The translations under genes and the position numbers were made by a program. Under the pieces are notes generated by a model that had not been told where the DNA came from, ran no database searches, and saw only the letters and a list, made by a program, of their open reading frames with translations. Shown here piece after piece: positions 16,607 through 25,051 of a stretch of 64,000 nt of DNA; position 1 is the first letter of the stretch, and every line of letters begins with the position of its first letter. The DNA comes from Saccharofermentans sp. (GTDB taxonomy: Bacteria > Bacillota > Clostridia > Saccharofermentanales > Saccharofermentanaceae): NCBI GenBank assembly GCA_024685385.1, contig JAIKVV010000022.1, forward strand, positions 1-64,000, read 5' to 3'.

Positions 16607-16635
16607 CAGGTGTTCTAATAAGGAGGATATATACA

Positions 16636-17913
16636 ATGGATAAATCTATCGAGACAATTGCGCTTCACGGCGGCTACAAGCCGGGTAACGGCGAACCCAG
16701 ACAGGTACCTATCTATCAGAGTACCACATGGAAGTATGCAACATCTGAGGACATGGGAGATCTGTTCGACCTTAAGGCATCAGGTTACTTCTATACAAGG
16801 CTTCAGAACCCCACTAATGATTTCGTAGCAAATAAGCTCTGCGAGATGGAGGGAGGAGCTGCCGCAATGCTGACCTCTTCCGGTCAGGCAGCAAACTTCT
16901 TTGCTATCTTTAACATCTGTGAAGCAGGTGATCATTTCATTACATCATCTTCGATCTACGGCGGTACATACAATCTTTTCGGCGTTACCATGAAGAAGAT
17001 GGGTATTGACTGCACATTCGTAGATCAGGATCTTCCTTTGGAAGAACTCCAGAAGTATATTAAGCCAAACACAAAGTGCGTTTTCGGTGAGACGATCACG
17101 AATCCTACCTGCTGTGTCCTTGATATCGAGAAGTTTGCCGCATTAGCTCACAATAACGGCATCCCGCTCATCATGGACAATACTTTTGCTACACCCGTTA
17201 ACTGCAGACCTATCGAATTCGGCTGTGATATCGTAACACATTCCACAACAAAGTATATCGACGGTCACGGTTCATCCGTAGGCGGCGCCATCATCGACAG
17301 CGGAAATTTCGACTGGATGGCAAGCGCTGAAAAGTTCCCGGGACTTACCAAGCCTGATGAATCTTACCACGGACTTACTTATGCAACTGCATTCGGTAAG
17401 GGCGCATATATAACAAAAGCAACTGCACAACTCATGCGCGACTTTGGTTGCATACAGTCACCTCAGAACGCATATTATATCCAGTTAGGTCTTGAATCTC
17501 TAGCTGTTCGTATGCCTCAGGTCTGTAAGAATGCCCAGAAGATTGCTGAGTTCTTAGAGTCTGACGACCGTATCGCTTGGATCAAGTATCCCGGACTTAA
17601 AGGAGACAAGTACTATGATCTCGGACAGAAGTATTGCCCGAAGGGCACTTGCGGCGTTATGTGCTTCGGCATAAAGGGAGGAAGAGAACAGTCCATCAAG
17701 TTCATGGACAGCCTTGAGCTCGTTACGATCGCAACACATGTTGCAGACTGCAAGACCATGCTCCTGCACCCGGCAAGCCATACTCACAGACAGCTTTCTG
17801 ACGAGCAACTCAAGGAAGCAGGTATCCCTGCAGATCTTATAAGATTCTCCGTAGGCCTTGAGAATCCTGATGACATCATCGAAGATATAAAGAAGGCTCT
17901 TGAGAAGATCTGA
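16636..17913 (+). CDS. metY: O-acetylhomoserine sulfhydrylase (aminocarboxypropyltransferase)
   Basis: The 425-residue PLP enzyme belongs to the Cys/Met metabolism family. IETIALHGGYKP, YFYTRLQNPTND and the Schiff-base Lys in HSTTKYIDGHGSS are typical of MetY, which makes homocysteine from O-acetylhomoserine and sulfide. AAGGAGG sits before the ATG. The gap to tldE is only 29 bases, so it is probably co-transcribed. I see no SAM riboswitch or T-box, as there is no room for one. A strong terminator follows. Confidence 0.92.
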   Translation: MDKSIETIALHGGYKPGNGEPRQVPIYQSTTWKYATSEDMGDLFDLKASGYFYTRLQNPTNDFVANKLCEMEGGAAAMLTSSGQAANFFAIFNICEAGDHFITSSSIYGGTYNLFGVTMKKMGIDCTFVDQDLPLEELQKYIKPNTKCVFGETITNPTCCVLDIEKFAALAHNNGIPLIMDNTFATPVNCRPIEFGCDIVTHSTTKYIDGHGSSVGGAIIDSGNFDWMASAEKFPGLTKPDESYHGLTYATAFGKGAYITKATAQLMRDFGCIQSPQNAYYIQLGLESLAVRMPQVCKNAQKIAEFLESDDRIAWIKYPGLKGDKYYDLGQKYCPKGTCGVMCFGIKGGREQSIKFMDSLELVTIATHVADCKTMLLHPASHTHRQLSDEQLKEAGIPADLIRFSVGLENPDDIIEDIKKALEKI

Positions 17914-17937
17914 TAGATATAAATATATGTATTAGAG

Positions 17938-17975
17938 CGGTCCTGCACGGGTTTATCCTTTGCAGGACCGTTTTT
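17938..17975 (+). terminator. Terminator after metY
   Basis: CGGTCCTGCA (17938-17947) pairs with TGCAGGACCG (17961-17970), followed by five T. Confidence 0.93.
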
Positions 17976-17992
17976 GTATAAGTTGAATAATT

Positions 17993-18015
17993 CGGATATT
18001 TTCGAAAATATTCCG
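17993..18015. promoter_or_regulatory. Palindrome upstream of the small membrane protein cluster
   Basis: TATTTTCGAAAATA (17997-18010) is a perfect 14-base palindrome. With a one-base bulge it extends to CGGA/TCCG. It lies about 110 bases before the first gene of the cluster in an AT-rich region and could be an operator. No regulator gene is adjacent. Confidence 0.35.
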
Positions 18016-18116
18016 ACTTGAATAACTTGCATATTTACAAACATTTAACAGTTTAGTAATATCTTTTTCAAGGGATGTGTACAGCGATCCGGCTGTATGA
18101 AGTGAGGGGATATTTT

Positions 18117-18515
18117 ATGAATGACTGGCTTAGGGAATATATTGATAATCATTCCGGAAGGAACAGGTGGTATACGACTTCGATATATAATCCTTCCAGG
18201 GGAATATTATATCTTTATCCTATTCTTGGTTTTGGTTCAATCGCTTTGACATTTTATTGTTTCGAGCAATTCTTAAAAGACCAAGAGTTCTTTGTACCAA
18301 CGCTTCTTGGTATAATCTCGCTGCTATTAGGATTAGCAGGGCTTATAATGTCAGTCATGAATATTCCTTATTCGTTCAGAACTAAGAGCATTCACATGGT
18401 AGGCGGATGTTTATTGGGAGTATTTTTTTCTTTGGGAGGCATATTGTATACCATAATGCTATATATATACATGTTCGTACCTAAGGAAGTGATATTTCAG
18501 TTCGTGGGTAATTAA
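18117..18515 (+). CDS. Small four-helix membrane protein, unknown function (first of three)
   Basis: The ATG at 18117 follows GTGAGGGGA and gives 132 residues; an upstream in-frame ATG at 18075 lacks a ribosome binding site. The N-terminus is polar, with NHSGRNRWY. Four hydrophobic segments follow, with the pattern LLGLAGLIMS in helix two and LGVFFSLGG in helix three. The third gene of this cluster (18991-19362) shares this layout, including a short Tyr-rich end of helix four followed by VP, so the two look paralogous. It resembles DUF4190-type proteins in layout only. No function can be assigned. Confidence 0.7.
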   Translation: MNDWLREYIDNHSGRNRWYTTSIYNPSRGILYLYPILGFGSIALTFYCFEQFLKDQEFFVPTLLGIISLLLGLAGLIMSVMNIPYSFRTKSIHMVGGCLLGVFFSLGGILYTIMLYIYMFVPKEVIFQFVGN

Positions 18516-18580
18516 ATCAGTTAATACTGCCATAAGGCAGATTAATAATATTTTTTAACAAAGTAAGGGAGGATTAAAAA

Positions 18581-18922
18581 ATGTTAGATTATCACGGGAA
18601 GCAGATAATAGGTATACTGTTGGGGATTGCGTCAATGCTCTTACCTGCAATATTAGCTGTTAACAGCATTATGATCGGAGATGTTGTCGGGATCTTTTTT
18701 GGTGTCGGATTGGGTTTTATCTTGGCTATCATAGGATTGATCTTTTCATCTATAGGACTCAAACAGGCAAAGGACCGTGGCGGCAGCAAAGCTAAAGGCG
18801 TCATCGGGCTGCTCTTGTCGATCGGCGGAATCGTCTATTTCGTGCGTTTGGTACTCGTTTTTGGCGGCGCAATGTTGATGGCTTTAAATTCGAGCGGTGC
18901 TGCATCTTTTCTATTCATCTGA
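18581..18922 (+). CDS. Small membrane protein, DUF4190-like (second of three)
   Basis: The 113-residue protein has a strong GGGAGG site and four hydrophobic segments. Between helices two and three is a positively charged loop, LKQAKDRGGSKAKG, which resembles the GLxxIKRxxxKGKG loop of DUF4190 proteins. It lies 65 bases after the first gene and 68 before the third, without a terminator, so the group is likely one transcript. Function unknown. Confidence 0.7.
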   Translation: MLDYHGKQIIGILLGIASMLLPAILAVNSIMIGDVVGIFFGVGLGFILAIIGLIFSSIGLKQAKDRGGSKAKGVIGLLLSIGGIVYFVRLVLVFGGAMLMALNSSGAASFLFI

Positions 18923-18990
18923 CAGCCGGGTTTAAAGGGATAAGTTAACAAGAGATATTTGTTTTTGCCGGAAATAACGAGGAGATTAGT

Positions 18991-19362
18991 ATGAGATCAA
19001 GAGAATCTTATTTTTTCAGGCGCAAATTGCTTTATGATCACTCAGAAGGAGTTTTTCATTTCGAAGCTGTCCTTGGTTTTATTTCGCTCATTCTGACTGT
19101 TCCGGCAATTGTTTTCTGCACAATTCCCTCGTATACCGGAGATCCGCTGTTATTTATAATCTTCGGTGCATTGACAGGGCTTGCAGGACTCATTTTGTCC
19201 TGGATAGTGATAGTTAACGCAGTTCGTTACAAGAAGATAAGAAGGATCCTTACAGCTATACTTGGAAATCTGATGTCAGTAACGGGCTTTATTGCAAATG
19301 TTTTAATGTTTATGATTTATGTATTACACATAGTCCCTGATTTTTTAATGAGGCTTGTTTAG
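18991..19362 (+). CDS. Small four-helix membrane protein, unknown function (third of three)
   Basis: The 123-residue protein starts after CGAGGAG. It has a charged N-terminus (RSRESYFFRRK) and four hydrophobic segments. GLAGLILSW in helix two and YVLHIVPDF after helix four match the first gene of the cluster in position. Duplication of a small membrane protein is likely. Function unknown. Confidence 0.7.
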   Translation: MRSRESYFFRRKLLYDHSEGVFHFEAVLGFISLILTVPAIVFCTIPSYTGDPLLFIIFGALTGLAGLILSWIVIVNAVRYKKIRRILTAILGNLMSVTGFIANVLMFMIYVLHIVPDFLMRLV

Positions 19363-19392
19363 GAAACAAATAATATAGGGGGGGCAGGAACA

Positions 19393-19989
19393 ATGAATAA
19401 GCGAAAATTGATAATCGTATTATCAGTAATACTTTGTACATCACTGATTTTTACATCGTGTGAAGGGTTAGACTTTGAATTTATAAAAGGTGAATTTTCG
19501 ACTTGTGACGAATATCAGGAAAAGGTGCGGGCTAGTGATTTTACTGTTTATGATCAGCTTAACAACAAGGTTTCATACAGCGATCACAAGGGAAAACCCA
19601 CTGTAGTTCTCTTTTATGGCGTAAGTTACTCTGTCGTTACCAGGGAATACATGATGATGTTCGATACCATTTACAGGAAATACAAAGATAAAGTCAACTT
19701 TATGATCGTACATCTCAGTTGCTTTTATATGGGAAATAAGGAGGATGCAGAAACCTTGGTTGCCGGTTTGTCTTTTCCGGCTTACTTCGATCTTGATAGG
19801 AGCGCAGAATATGCTTATTCAGTGACAGGACATCCGAGAACGATAATCATTGATGCAGACGGTTACATCTACCATGATCAAACAGGTACTATTGACAGCA
19901 GTTATCTGGAAAAACATATAGGGAGAGTATTAAATGGTGAACCTTATGTAACCGAAGTACCGAAACGTTGCGGATGTTACTTCAAATGA
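19393..19989 (+). CDS. Lipoprotein with thioredoxin-like fold lacking the CXXC motif
   Basis: A signal peptide with lipobox FTSC (lipidated Cys23) starts this 198-residue protein. The rest follows a TlpA/ResA-like plan: KGKPTVVLFYG as strand one and GHPRTIIIDADG as the cis-Pro strand and turn. Where the redox CxxC should stand (after LFYG) the sequence is VSYSVV, so both cysteines are missing. A new CGC lies near the C-terminus (RCGCYFK). Thiol-disulfide exchange at the normal site is thus not possible; binding or an altered role is inferred. It closes the cluster of three small membrane proteins and is followed by a terminator. Confidence 0.75.
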   Translation: MNKRKLIIVLSVILCTSLIFTSCEGLDFEFIKGEFSTCDEYQEKVRASDFTVYDQLNNKVSYSDHKGKPTVVLFYGVSYSVVTREYMMMFDTIYRKYKDKVNFMIVHLSCFYMGNKEDAETLVAGLSFPAYFDLDRSAEYAYSVTGHPRTIIIDADGYIYHDQTGTIDSSYLEKHIGRVLNGEPYVTEVPKRCGCYFK

Positions 19990-19993
19990 GCAA

Positions 19994-20018
19994 ACAGGCT
20001 GCTGCGGCAGCCTGTTTT
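19994..20018 (+). terminator. Terminator after the membrane protein cluster
   Basis: ACAGGCTGC (19994-20002) pairs with GCAGCCTGT (20007-20015) around TGCG, followed by T. Confidence 0.88.
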
Positions 20019-20082
20019 ATTCTATTTGCCTTTAATTAGGTATAATATATCCATGTAACAGAAGTAAGGGGGTCATTATGAC

Positions 20083-21783
20083 ATGACTAATTACAGGATC
20101 AAGATCACTTCATTTATACTTACTATGACGATCATATGCGGAGTGTTTTCTTCTAACGCTCCCGCAAGCAATGTTCAGGCTGATACAACGGATACGAATA
20201 GACTTGTAAAAGCAGCAGGTCCTGAAGAAAAAGTTTATTTCGGCTCCTCCATGGATCCGGAAATGGTCGTCGGAAAAGATGACAGAAAGATCATCTCTGA
20301 TACTAAAACATTTCCGTATTCAGCAATTGCTCATATACAGATGTCTTATGAATGCGGTGATGCAGGTTATGGAACCGGTTTTATGATATCTGACAACACC
20401 ATGGTTACTGCTGGTCACTGCGTTATCTGTCCCTATCACAGACAGGGTCTGAAGTCTATAACATGCTTGTTCGGTTATGACTGCAACACCGGTTCATATA
20501 TTGCAAAAGCATCCGGTTGTGAAGATTATTATTACGATGAAGACTATACAAATTATAATAATTCTAATGATCATGACCTTGAATGTGATTATGCATTTGT
20601 CAAGTTTAAGAACAAGATTGGCTCAATAACAGGTCATTTCGGGATCAAGGCTTTCACGGATTCGGACTTTAAAAATCAGGATTTTAATTTTGCAGGTTAT
20701 ATAGGGGACAGCGATCCTTTGAAAGTATGTAAAGGCAAACTTGCGCCTGACTATTATACGATCTACAATGGCCGTAAAACTACTATCAAAAACAAGTCGG
20801 TAGTCAATTATTCTGCAGATGTTGTTGCAGGAAACAGCGGCGGCCCGATATACAGTAAGGATAATTACATCGCAGCTATAATTACAGCCGAATTTACTTA
20901 TTATGGATTCAATGTCGGAAGAAGGATTACGTCTGAGACCATGAACAGTTTGAAAAAATTGGGGCTTATATCTGATTCCAAATCCGTAAAACCTGTTAAA
21001 GGCGCAAAATCCATGAATGTTGCGGCAGGCAAATCTTACAGCGTCGAAATGGACAATAAGAGTTCAATGGTCTTTCAGATCCCAAATGTTGAACGTTCGG
21101 AGATCAAATGGTCAGTTAAAGACAAATCGGTTGCAACTGTTAACAGTCTCGGAGTAGTGAAAGCAGGGAAGATAGGGAAGACAGTTGTTACAGGTGAATA
21201 TAAAGGCAAGAAGATAACGATCAATGTAAATGTCTTATATAAAGATGTGAAAAATCCCAATGATTTCTGGTATAAGCCGACATATTACATGACGGCAAAG
21301 GAAGTCGTAAAAGGTTATGATGATCAAACTCTCTTTAAGCCCGCAAATGAATGTACCAGAGCTCAGATGGTCACATTGTTATGGCGTCTTGAAGGATGTC
21401 CCAAGCCGTCATCATCCAAATGCAATTTCACTGACGTAGATAATGATGATTATTTCTACAAAGCCGTTATCTGGGCAGACGAGAAAGGCATAACAGAAGG
21501 CTATGCTGACGGGACCTTCGGCCCTCAGAAAGTCTGCAAGAGAAAACATGCCGTTACATTCTTATGGAGACTTGCAGGAAAGCCTGAACCGAAAACGACA
21601 AAGAATAAGTTTATAGATGTAAATGAATCCGAGTATTTTTATAAAGCAGTTCTCTGGTCAAGCGAAAAGAAGATCGTGGCCGGTTATGATGACGGAACTT
21701 TCAAACCTGAAGGAAATTGTTTGAGAAGGCAGATGGTCACATTCCTTTATAAATACGATACTAATATCAAAGGAAGCAAATGA
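20083..21783 (+). CDS. Secreted trypsin-like serine protease with Ig-like and SLH domains
   Basis: The 566-residue protein has a signal peptide (~1-35) and an S1-type protease domain. The triad is visible as TAGHC (His112), DYAFVKF with Asp169, and GNSGGP (Ser252), similar to glutamyl-endopeptidase or V8-like enzymes. A bacterial Ig-like (BIG2) domain follows (~300-385, SVATVNSLGVVKAGKIG). Three SLH repeats at the C-terminus contain CTRAQMVT, CKRKHAVT and CLRRQMVT, and should anchor it to a secondary cell-wall polymer. The C-terminal module closely matches that of the surface protein at 36299-38242. TATAAT at 20041-20046 may be its -10 box. Substrate unknown. Confidence 0.9.
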   Translation: MTNYRIKITSFILTMTIICGVFSSNAPASNVQADTTDTNRLVKAAGPEEKVYFGSSMDPEMVVGKDDRKIISDTKTFPYSAIAHIQMSYECGDAGYGTGFMISDNTMVTAGHCVICPYHRQGLKSITCLFGYDCNTGSYIAKASGCEDYYYDEDYTNYNNSNDHDLECDYAFVKFKNKIGSITGHFGIKAFTDSDFKNQDFNFAGYIGDSDPLKVCKGKLAPDYYTIYNGRKTTIKNKSVVNYSADVVAGNSGGPIYSKDNYIAAIITAEFTYYGFNVGRRITSETMNSLKKLGLISDSKSVKPVKGAKSMNVAAGKSYSVEMDNKSSMVFQIPNVERSEIKWSVKDKSVATVNSLGVVKAGKIGKTVVTGEYKGKKITINVNVLYKDVKNPNDFWYKPTYYMTAKEVVKGYDDQTLFKPANECTRAQMVTLLWRLEGCPKPSSSKCNFTDVDNDDYFYKAVIWADEKGITEGYADGTFGPQKVCKRKHAVTFLWRLAGKPEPKTTKNKFIDVNESEYFYKAVLWSSEKKIVAGYDDGTFKPEGNCLRRQMVTFLYKYDTNIKGSK

Positions 21784-21785
21784 AG

Positions 21786-21815
21786 AAAACCGGGCAATGA
21801 GCCCGGTTTTATATT
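21786..21815. terminator. Bidirectional terminator between convergent genes
   Basis: AAAACCGGGC (21786-21795) pairs with GCCCGGTTTT (21801-21810) around AATGA. It serves the protease gene on the plus strand and can also end the lipoprotein gene on the minus strand. Confidence 0.88.
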
Positions 21816-21834
21816 TTTTGTTTTCATGAAATTA

Positions 21835-22824
21835 TCAAAAAAGGATTATATCTTTGGGATTATGGATCTTCATGTTCTTGCAGATGGAATCCATTACCTT
21901 GATCGATGATTTATTATCAGAGAAATCTATTACGGTCAAAAGCAAACCGTGCGTTCCCTGGGCATAAGCGCCCATATAAACACCCGCATGCTTGGGAATT
22001 TTCTTTTCTTCGGCAATATCTTTATTGATAACATAGGTCATAAGATAACTTCTGACATCTTCGTCGATCATAGTTCCGCTGTTAAGATTGAACTGTTCAT
22101 TGCTCTTATAAGAATCAGGAAGATTCTTTTCAAAATCATCTACAGCGTTCATAAACCAGTCATCTATAACAGAAGGATCGTCGACTTCATAAGACAGAGC
22201 TACGATCGTATCTGTTCCCGAGGAAGCATCACCGGCCATCAGCATCGTCAGATCAGTAGCATGAGACATAAAATCGCCATTCTGAATGCCGCTGCTGCCG
22301 ATGGAAGAACTGATCTTATCGATATCATCCCCTGAGACCTTGATTACGGCACCTTTACGGTAAGCTTTTACGGCTTTTTTGTCTTTGGCAGCGATCTTTA
22401 TATAATTATCTATAAATTTATCAACATCTTTATAGACCTTAACGCCGGCTTTCTTAGATGCCTTCAAAAGCTTATCAGGAGAAAACGAACATTCGTTCAA
22501 AGAAGAGGAGCCGTCAGGGGAGGTGGCCGAAGTATCGGAAGAAGAGTCTGTTGTTGATGTGATCTCTGTCTCAGAGGACTTGTCAGTTTCAGAAGATGAA
22601 ATCGACGTTTGAGAAGTTTCAGATGTAACAGTAGAAATTTCAGATTGAGAAGACATTGCAGATGATTCCGATTTAACAGAAGTTTCCGTAACAGATTCAG
22701 TTGCAGTTGTTTCAGATGAAGCAATATCTGAAGAATTCAGATCAGATTGATTTGAACACGAAGCAACAGATAATGTAAATGCAAAAACCAGAGCAAGTGA
22801 TAAAGAACGTTCAAATAATCTCAT
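21835..22824 (-). CDS. Lipoprotein with long Ser/Thr linker, unknown domain
   Basis: The signal peptide ends in a lipobox VASC (Cys23). About 85 residues made almost only of Ser, Thr, Glu and Asp follow: a flexible wall-spanning linker. The folded part (~110-329) begins SPDKLLKASKKAGVKVYKD. It includes a region of aliphatic and acidic residues and ends KIHNPKDIILF. It resembles no family I can name with confidence. It is alone, convergent to the protease gene, with GGTGTTTG-like sequence as a weak ribosome binding site. A surface-exposed lipid-anchored protein is all that can be said. Confidence 0.7.
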   Translation of the reverse strand: MRLFERSLSLALVFAFTLSVASCSNQSDLNSSDIASSETTATESVTETSVKSESSAMSSQSEISTVTSETSQTSISSSETDKSSETEITSTTDSSSDTSATSPDGSSSLNECSFSPDKLLKASKKAGVKVYKDVDKFIDNYIKIAAKDKKAVKAYRKGAVIKVSGDDIDKISSSIGSSGIQNGDFMSHATDLTMLMAGDASSGTDTIVALSYEVDDPSVIDDWFMNAVDDFEKNLPDSYKSNEQFNLNSGTMIDEDVRSYLMTYVINKDIAEEKKIPKHAGVYMGAYAQGTHGLLLTVIDFSDNKSSIKVMDSICKNMKIHNPKDIILF

Positions 22825-22969
22825 ACAAACACCTCAATTCCAAATAATGTATTAATTCTAACATATTTATCATATATATCCCCATAATCAGCATTTCTGC
22901 CTCTTCTCAATTCACCAAAATAGTAATTATACCGAATTAGCTGTAGATAAAAAATAGAAGAGCGGTCCG

Positions 22970-23536
22970 TTAATTGTAACGTACCTCCTTACGCCCTTTC
23001 GATGCAAGGTATATCGAAAAGACCAGTCTGATGATAGCAAGAACCAATATAATTCCTATCAGATCTTTAAGAACGTCACCGAAATTTCCGTTGCGTCCGT
23101 TTACGAAAAGCTGATGGTATTCATCTGCCAGAGCATTTATGATCGCAAACCAACCGGCAAAGATGATGTTCATCTCGTTGTCTGATTTGATGATCTTCAG
23201 TGGACTTTCTGAATATGATTTCTTTTTTGATATCCTGTTTGTAAAATCTATTGCCAAAAAAGCAAGGAGCGTAAGGCCGCCATATTCAGTAACATGAGCA
23301 AGATCTCTTAACGAATCATTCGAGATAAGAAATATATTAAATGTATTATTTATCTTCCCCTGCAACAATGTGGATGTACTGTTGGATACTTCCCCTTCTT
23401 CGGAAGACAAAAGGAATATAACAAGAATGCAAGTAAAAGTAAGAAGCCAGAACAATATGGCAAGCACGAGATATCTTAAGGATATATCCTTTTTCTTAGT
23501 TTTATTTTTAATTCTTGTTGTTTCGACTTCTGACAT
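22970..23536 (-). CDS. VanZ-family membrane protein
   Basis: The 188-residue protein has four or five membrane helices. The family pattern is clear: VTEYGGLTLLAF, then ADEYHQLFVNGRNGNFGDVLKDLIG (the conserved DE.HQ.F..GR....DV..D..G array, shown here in part by key residues only). The name comes from the teicoplanin-resistance gene; most members are chromosomal and of unknown function. It follows smpB by eight bases and likely ends the tsaD-smpB transcript. No other van gene is present, so resistance should not be inferred. Confidence 0.88.
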   Translation of the reverse strand: MSEVETTRIKNKTKKKDISLRYLVLAILFWLLTFTCILVIFLLSSEEGEVSNSTSTLLQGKINNTFNIFLISNDSLRDLAHVTEYGGLTLLAFLAIDFTNRISKKKSYSESPLKIIKSDNEMNIIFAGWFAIINALADEYHQLFVNGRNGNFGDVLKDLIGIILVLAIIRLVFSIYLASKGRKEVRYN

Positions 23537-23544
23537 AAAGAACC

Positions 23545-24021
23545 TTAATAATTGAACTTTCTTGCTGCTTTCACGGCTGCTCTTGCATCTTTATCAGCCT
23601 GCTTTTTGGCTTCAACTTCTCTCTTGTCATAATTCTTCTTACCGCGTGCCAAACCTATCTCTATTTTAACACGGCCATCCTTAAAATAACATTTTGTGGG
23701 CACTAAAGTAAGCCCGTCGAGCTTTATCTTGGAGAAAAGCCTGGTAATCTCATTCTTATGCATAAGGAGCTTACGGGAGCGCATGGGATCCAGATTAAAG
23801 CGGTTTCCCTGCTCATAAGGGCTGATATTGACTCCTACAAGCCACATCTCCCCTTCTTTAACCGTGCAATAGGAGTCTCTCAGATTGATCTTGCCCAGAC
23901 GGATGCTCTTTACTTCCGTTCCGGACAAGACTATGCCGCATTCAAACCTCTCCTCGATATAGTAATCGTGGTAGGCTTTGCGGTTTTCAGCTATTAACTT
24001 GATACCTTTCTGAAGAGGCAT
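23545..24021 (-). CDS. smpB: SsrA-binding protein SmpB
   Basis: The 158-residue protein binds tmRNA and delivers it to stalled ribosomes for trans-translation. Typical segments are NRKAYHDYYIEE, GTEVKSIR and LRDSYC, with a basic C-terminal tail that ends KAARKFNY. AAGGAG precedes the ATG. It lies between tsaD and the VanZ-like gene on one probable transcript. The tmRNA gene itself is not in this window. Confidence 0.97.
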   Translation of the reverse strand: MPLQKGIKLIAENRKAYHDYYIEERFECGIVLSGTEVKSIRLGKINLRDSYCTVKEGEMWLVGVNISPYEQGNRFNLDPMRSRKLLMHKNEITRLFSKIKLDGLTLVPTKCYFKDGRVKIEIGLARGKKNYDKREVEAKKQADKDARAAVKAARKFNY

Positions 24022-24040
24022 ATTGTTCTTTTAACTCCTT

Positions 24041-25051
24041 TTATTCGAAAACAAGTGACGGGACCGCATTCAGCGATAAGTCTGCTCTTGCTCCATTAAT
24101 ATACTCATAATATCCGCAAGATGCAATCATGGCAGCATTATCTGTACATAAGCCGAGTTTGGGATAATATAAGCTGATCCCCTTTTCTGATGCTTCTTTT
24201 TCGAAAAGCTCTCTCAGGAAAGAATTAGCTGCAACTCCGCCTGCAAGACACAAAGTCCTTATACCGGTCTCATCTGCCGCCTTCATTGTATTATCGCAAA
24301 GGATTTTAGCAATGTGATGCTGGTAAGATGCCGTAAAATCCCTGATATCAATATCTTTGCCCTTCATCTTGCTTTCGTTTATAAGATTTAAAGCGGATGT
24401 CTTTATTCCCGAAAAAGAAAAATCCAGAGTGTCTTTCATATGCGTTTTAGAGAAGGAATATGCATTAACATCTCCTCCCTGTCCTGCTTTATCCATCTTG
24501 GGGCCGCCGGGGTATCCGAGCCCGATGACTCTGGCTATCTTATCGATCGCTTCGCCTGCTGCATCGTCCAGTGTTCTTCCCAGGACCTTCATGTCGCAAT
24601 AATCATTTACTTTAACGATCATTGTATTTCCGCCTGACACCATAAGGCATAAGAAAGGCGGTTTCAGATCCGGGAAACAAAGATAATTGGCAGCTATATG
24701 ACCTTTAAGGTGATTTACTCCAACCAGCGGCTTGCCGGAGACGAAACTTAAGCCTTTTGCAGCCTGTACGCCTACGAGCAGCGCTCCGACAAGGCCGGGA
24801 CCGTATGTTACTGCAATGGCATCCAGGTCATCGAGCTTTATATCCGCATCCGATAAGGCCTTCATTATGGTCGGATTTACGGCTTCAACATGCATCCTCG
24901 ATGCAAGTTCCGGAACGACTCCGCCGTACTGTTCATGGAAGTCAGCCTGAGAAGCTATAACATTGGAAAGGATCTCCCTGCCGTTTTTTACTACGGCAGC
25001 GGCGGTTTCATCGCAGGAGGATTCGATACCCAGGATCAGATGATCTTTCAT
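24041..25051 (-). CDS. tsaD: tRNA threonylcarbamoyltransferase TsaD
   Basis: The 336-residue ASKHA-fold protein transfers the threonylcarbamoyl group to A37 of ANN-decoding tRNAs, with TsaB and TsaE. GIESSCDETAAAVV is the N-terminal phosphate loop, HLKGHI the metal-binding His pair, and FSFSGIKTSA and GGVAANSFLR are further family signatures. The start overlaps the upstream hydrolase-like gene by four bases. TsaB and TsaE are not in the window. Confidence 0.97.
   Translation of the reverse strand: MKDHLILGIESSCDETAAAVVKNGREILSNVIASQADFHEQYGGVVPELASRMHVEAVNPTIMKALSDADIKLDDLDAIAVTYGPGLVGALLVGVQAAKGLSFVSGKPLVGVNHLKGHIAANYLCFPDLKPPFLCLMVSGGNTMIVKVNDYCDMKVLGRTLDDAAGEAIDKIARVIGLGYPGGPKMDKAGQGGDVNAYSFSKTHMKDTLDFSFSGIKTSALNLINESKMKGKDIDIRDFTASYQHHIAKILCDNTMKAADETGIRTLCLAGGVAANSFLRELFEKEASEKGISLYYPKLGLCTDNAAMIASCGYYEYINGARADLSLNAVPSLVFE

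Noticed and set aside
16607..16635. SAM riboswitch or T-box ahead of metY
   Set aside because: Only 29 bases separate metY from tldE, too short for either.
22825..22969. tmRNA gene near smpB
   Set aside because: No tRNA-like ends or tag-coding frame were seen here or in the other short gaps around smpB.
22970..23536. Glycopeptide resistance locus
   Set aside because: Only a VanZ-family gene is present; no vanH, vanA or vanX type genes. VanZ homologues are common chromosomal genes.
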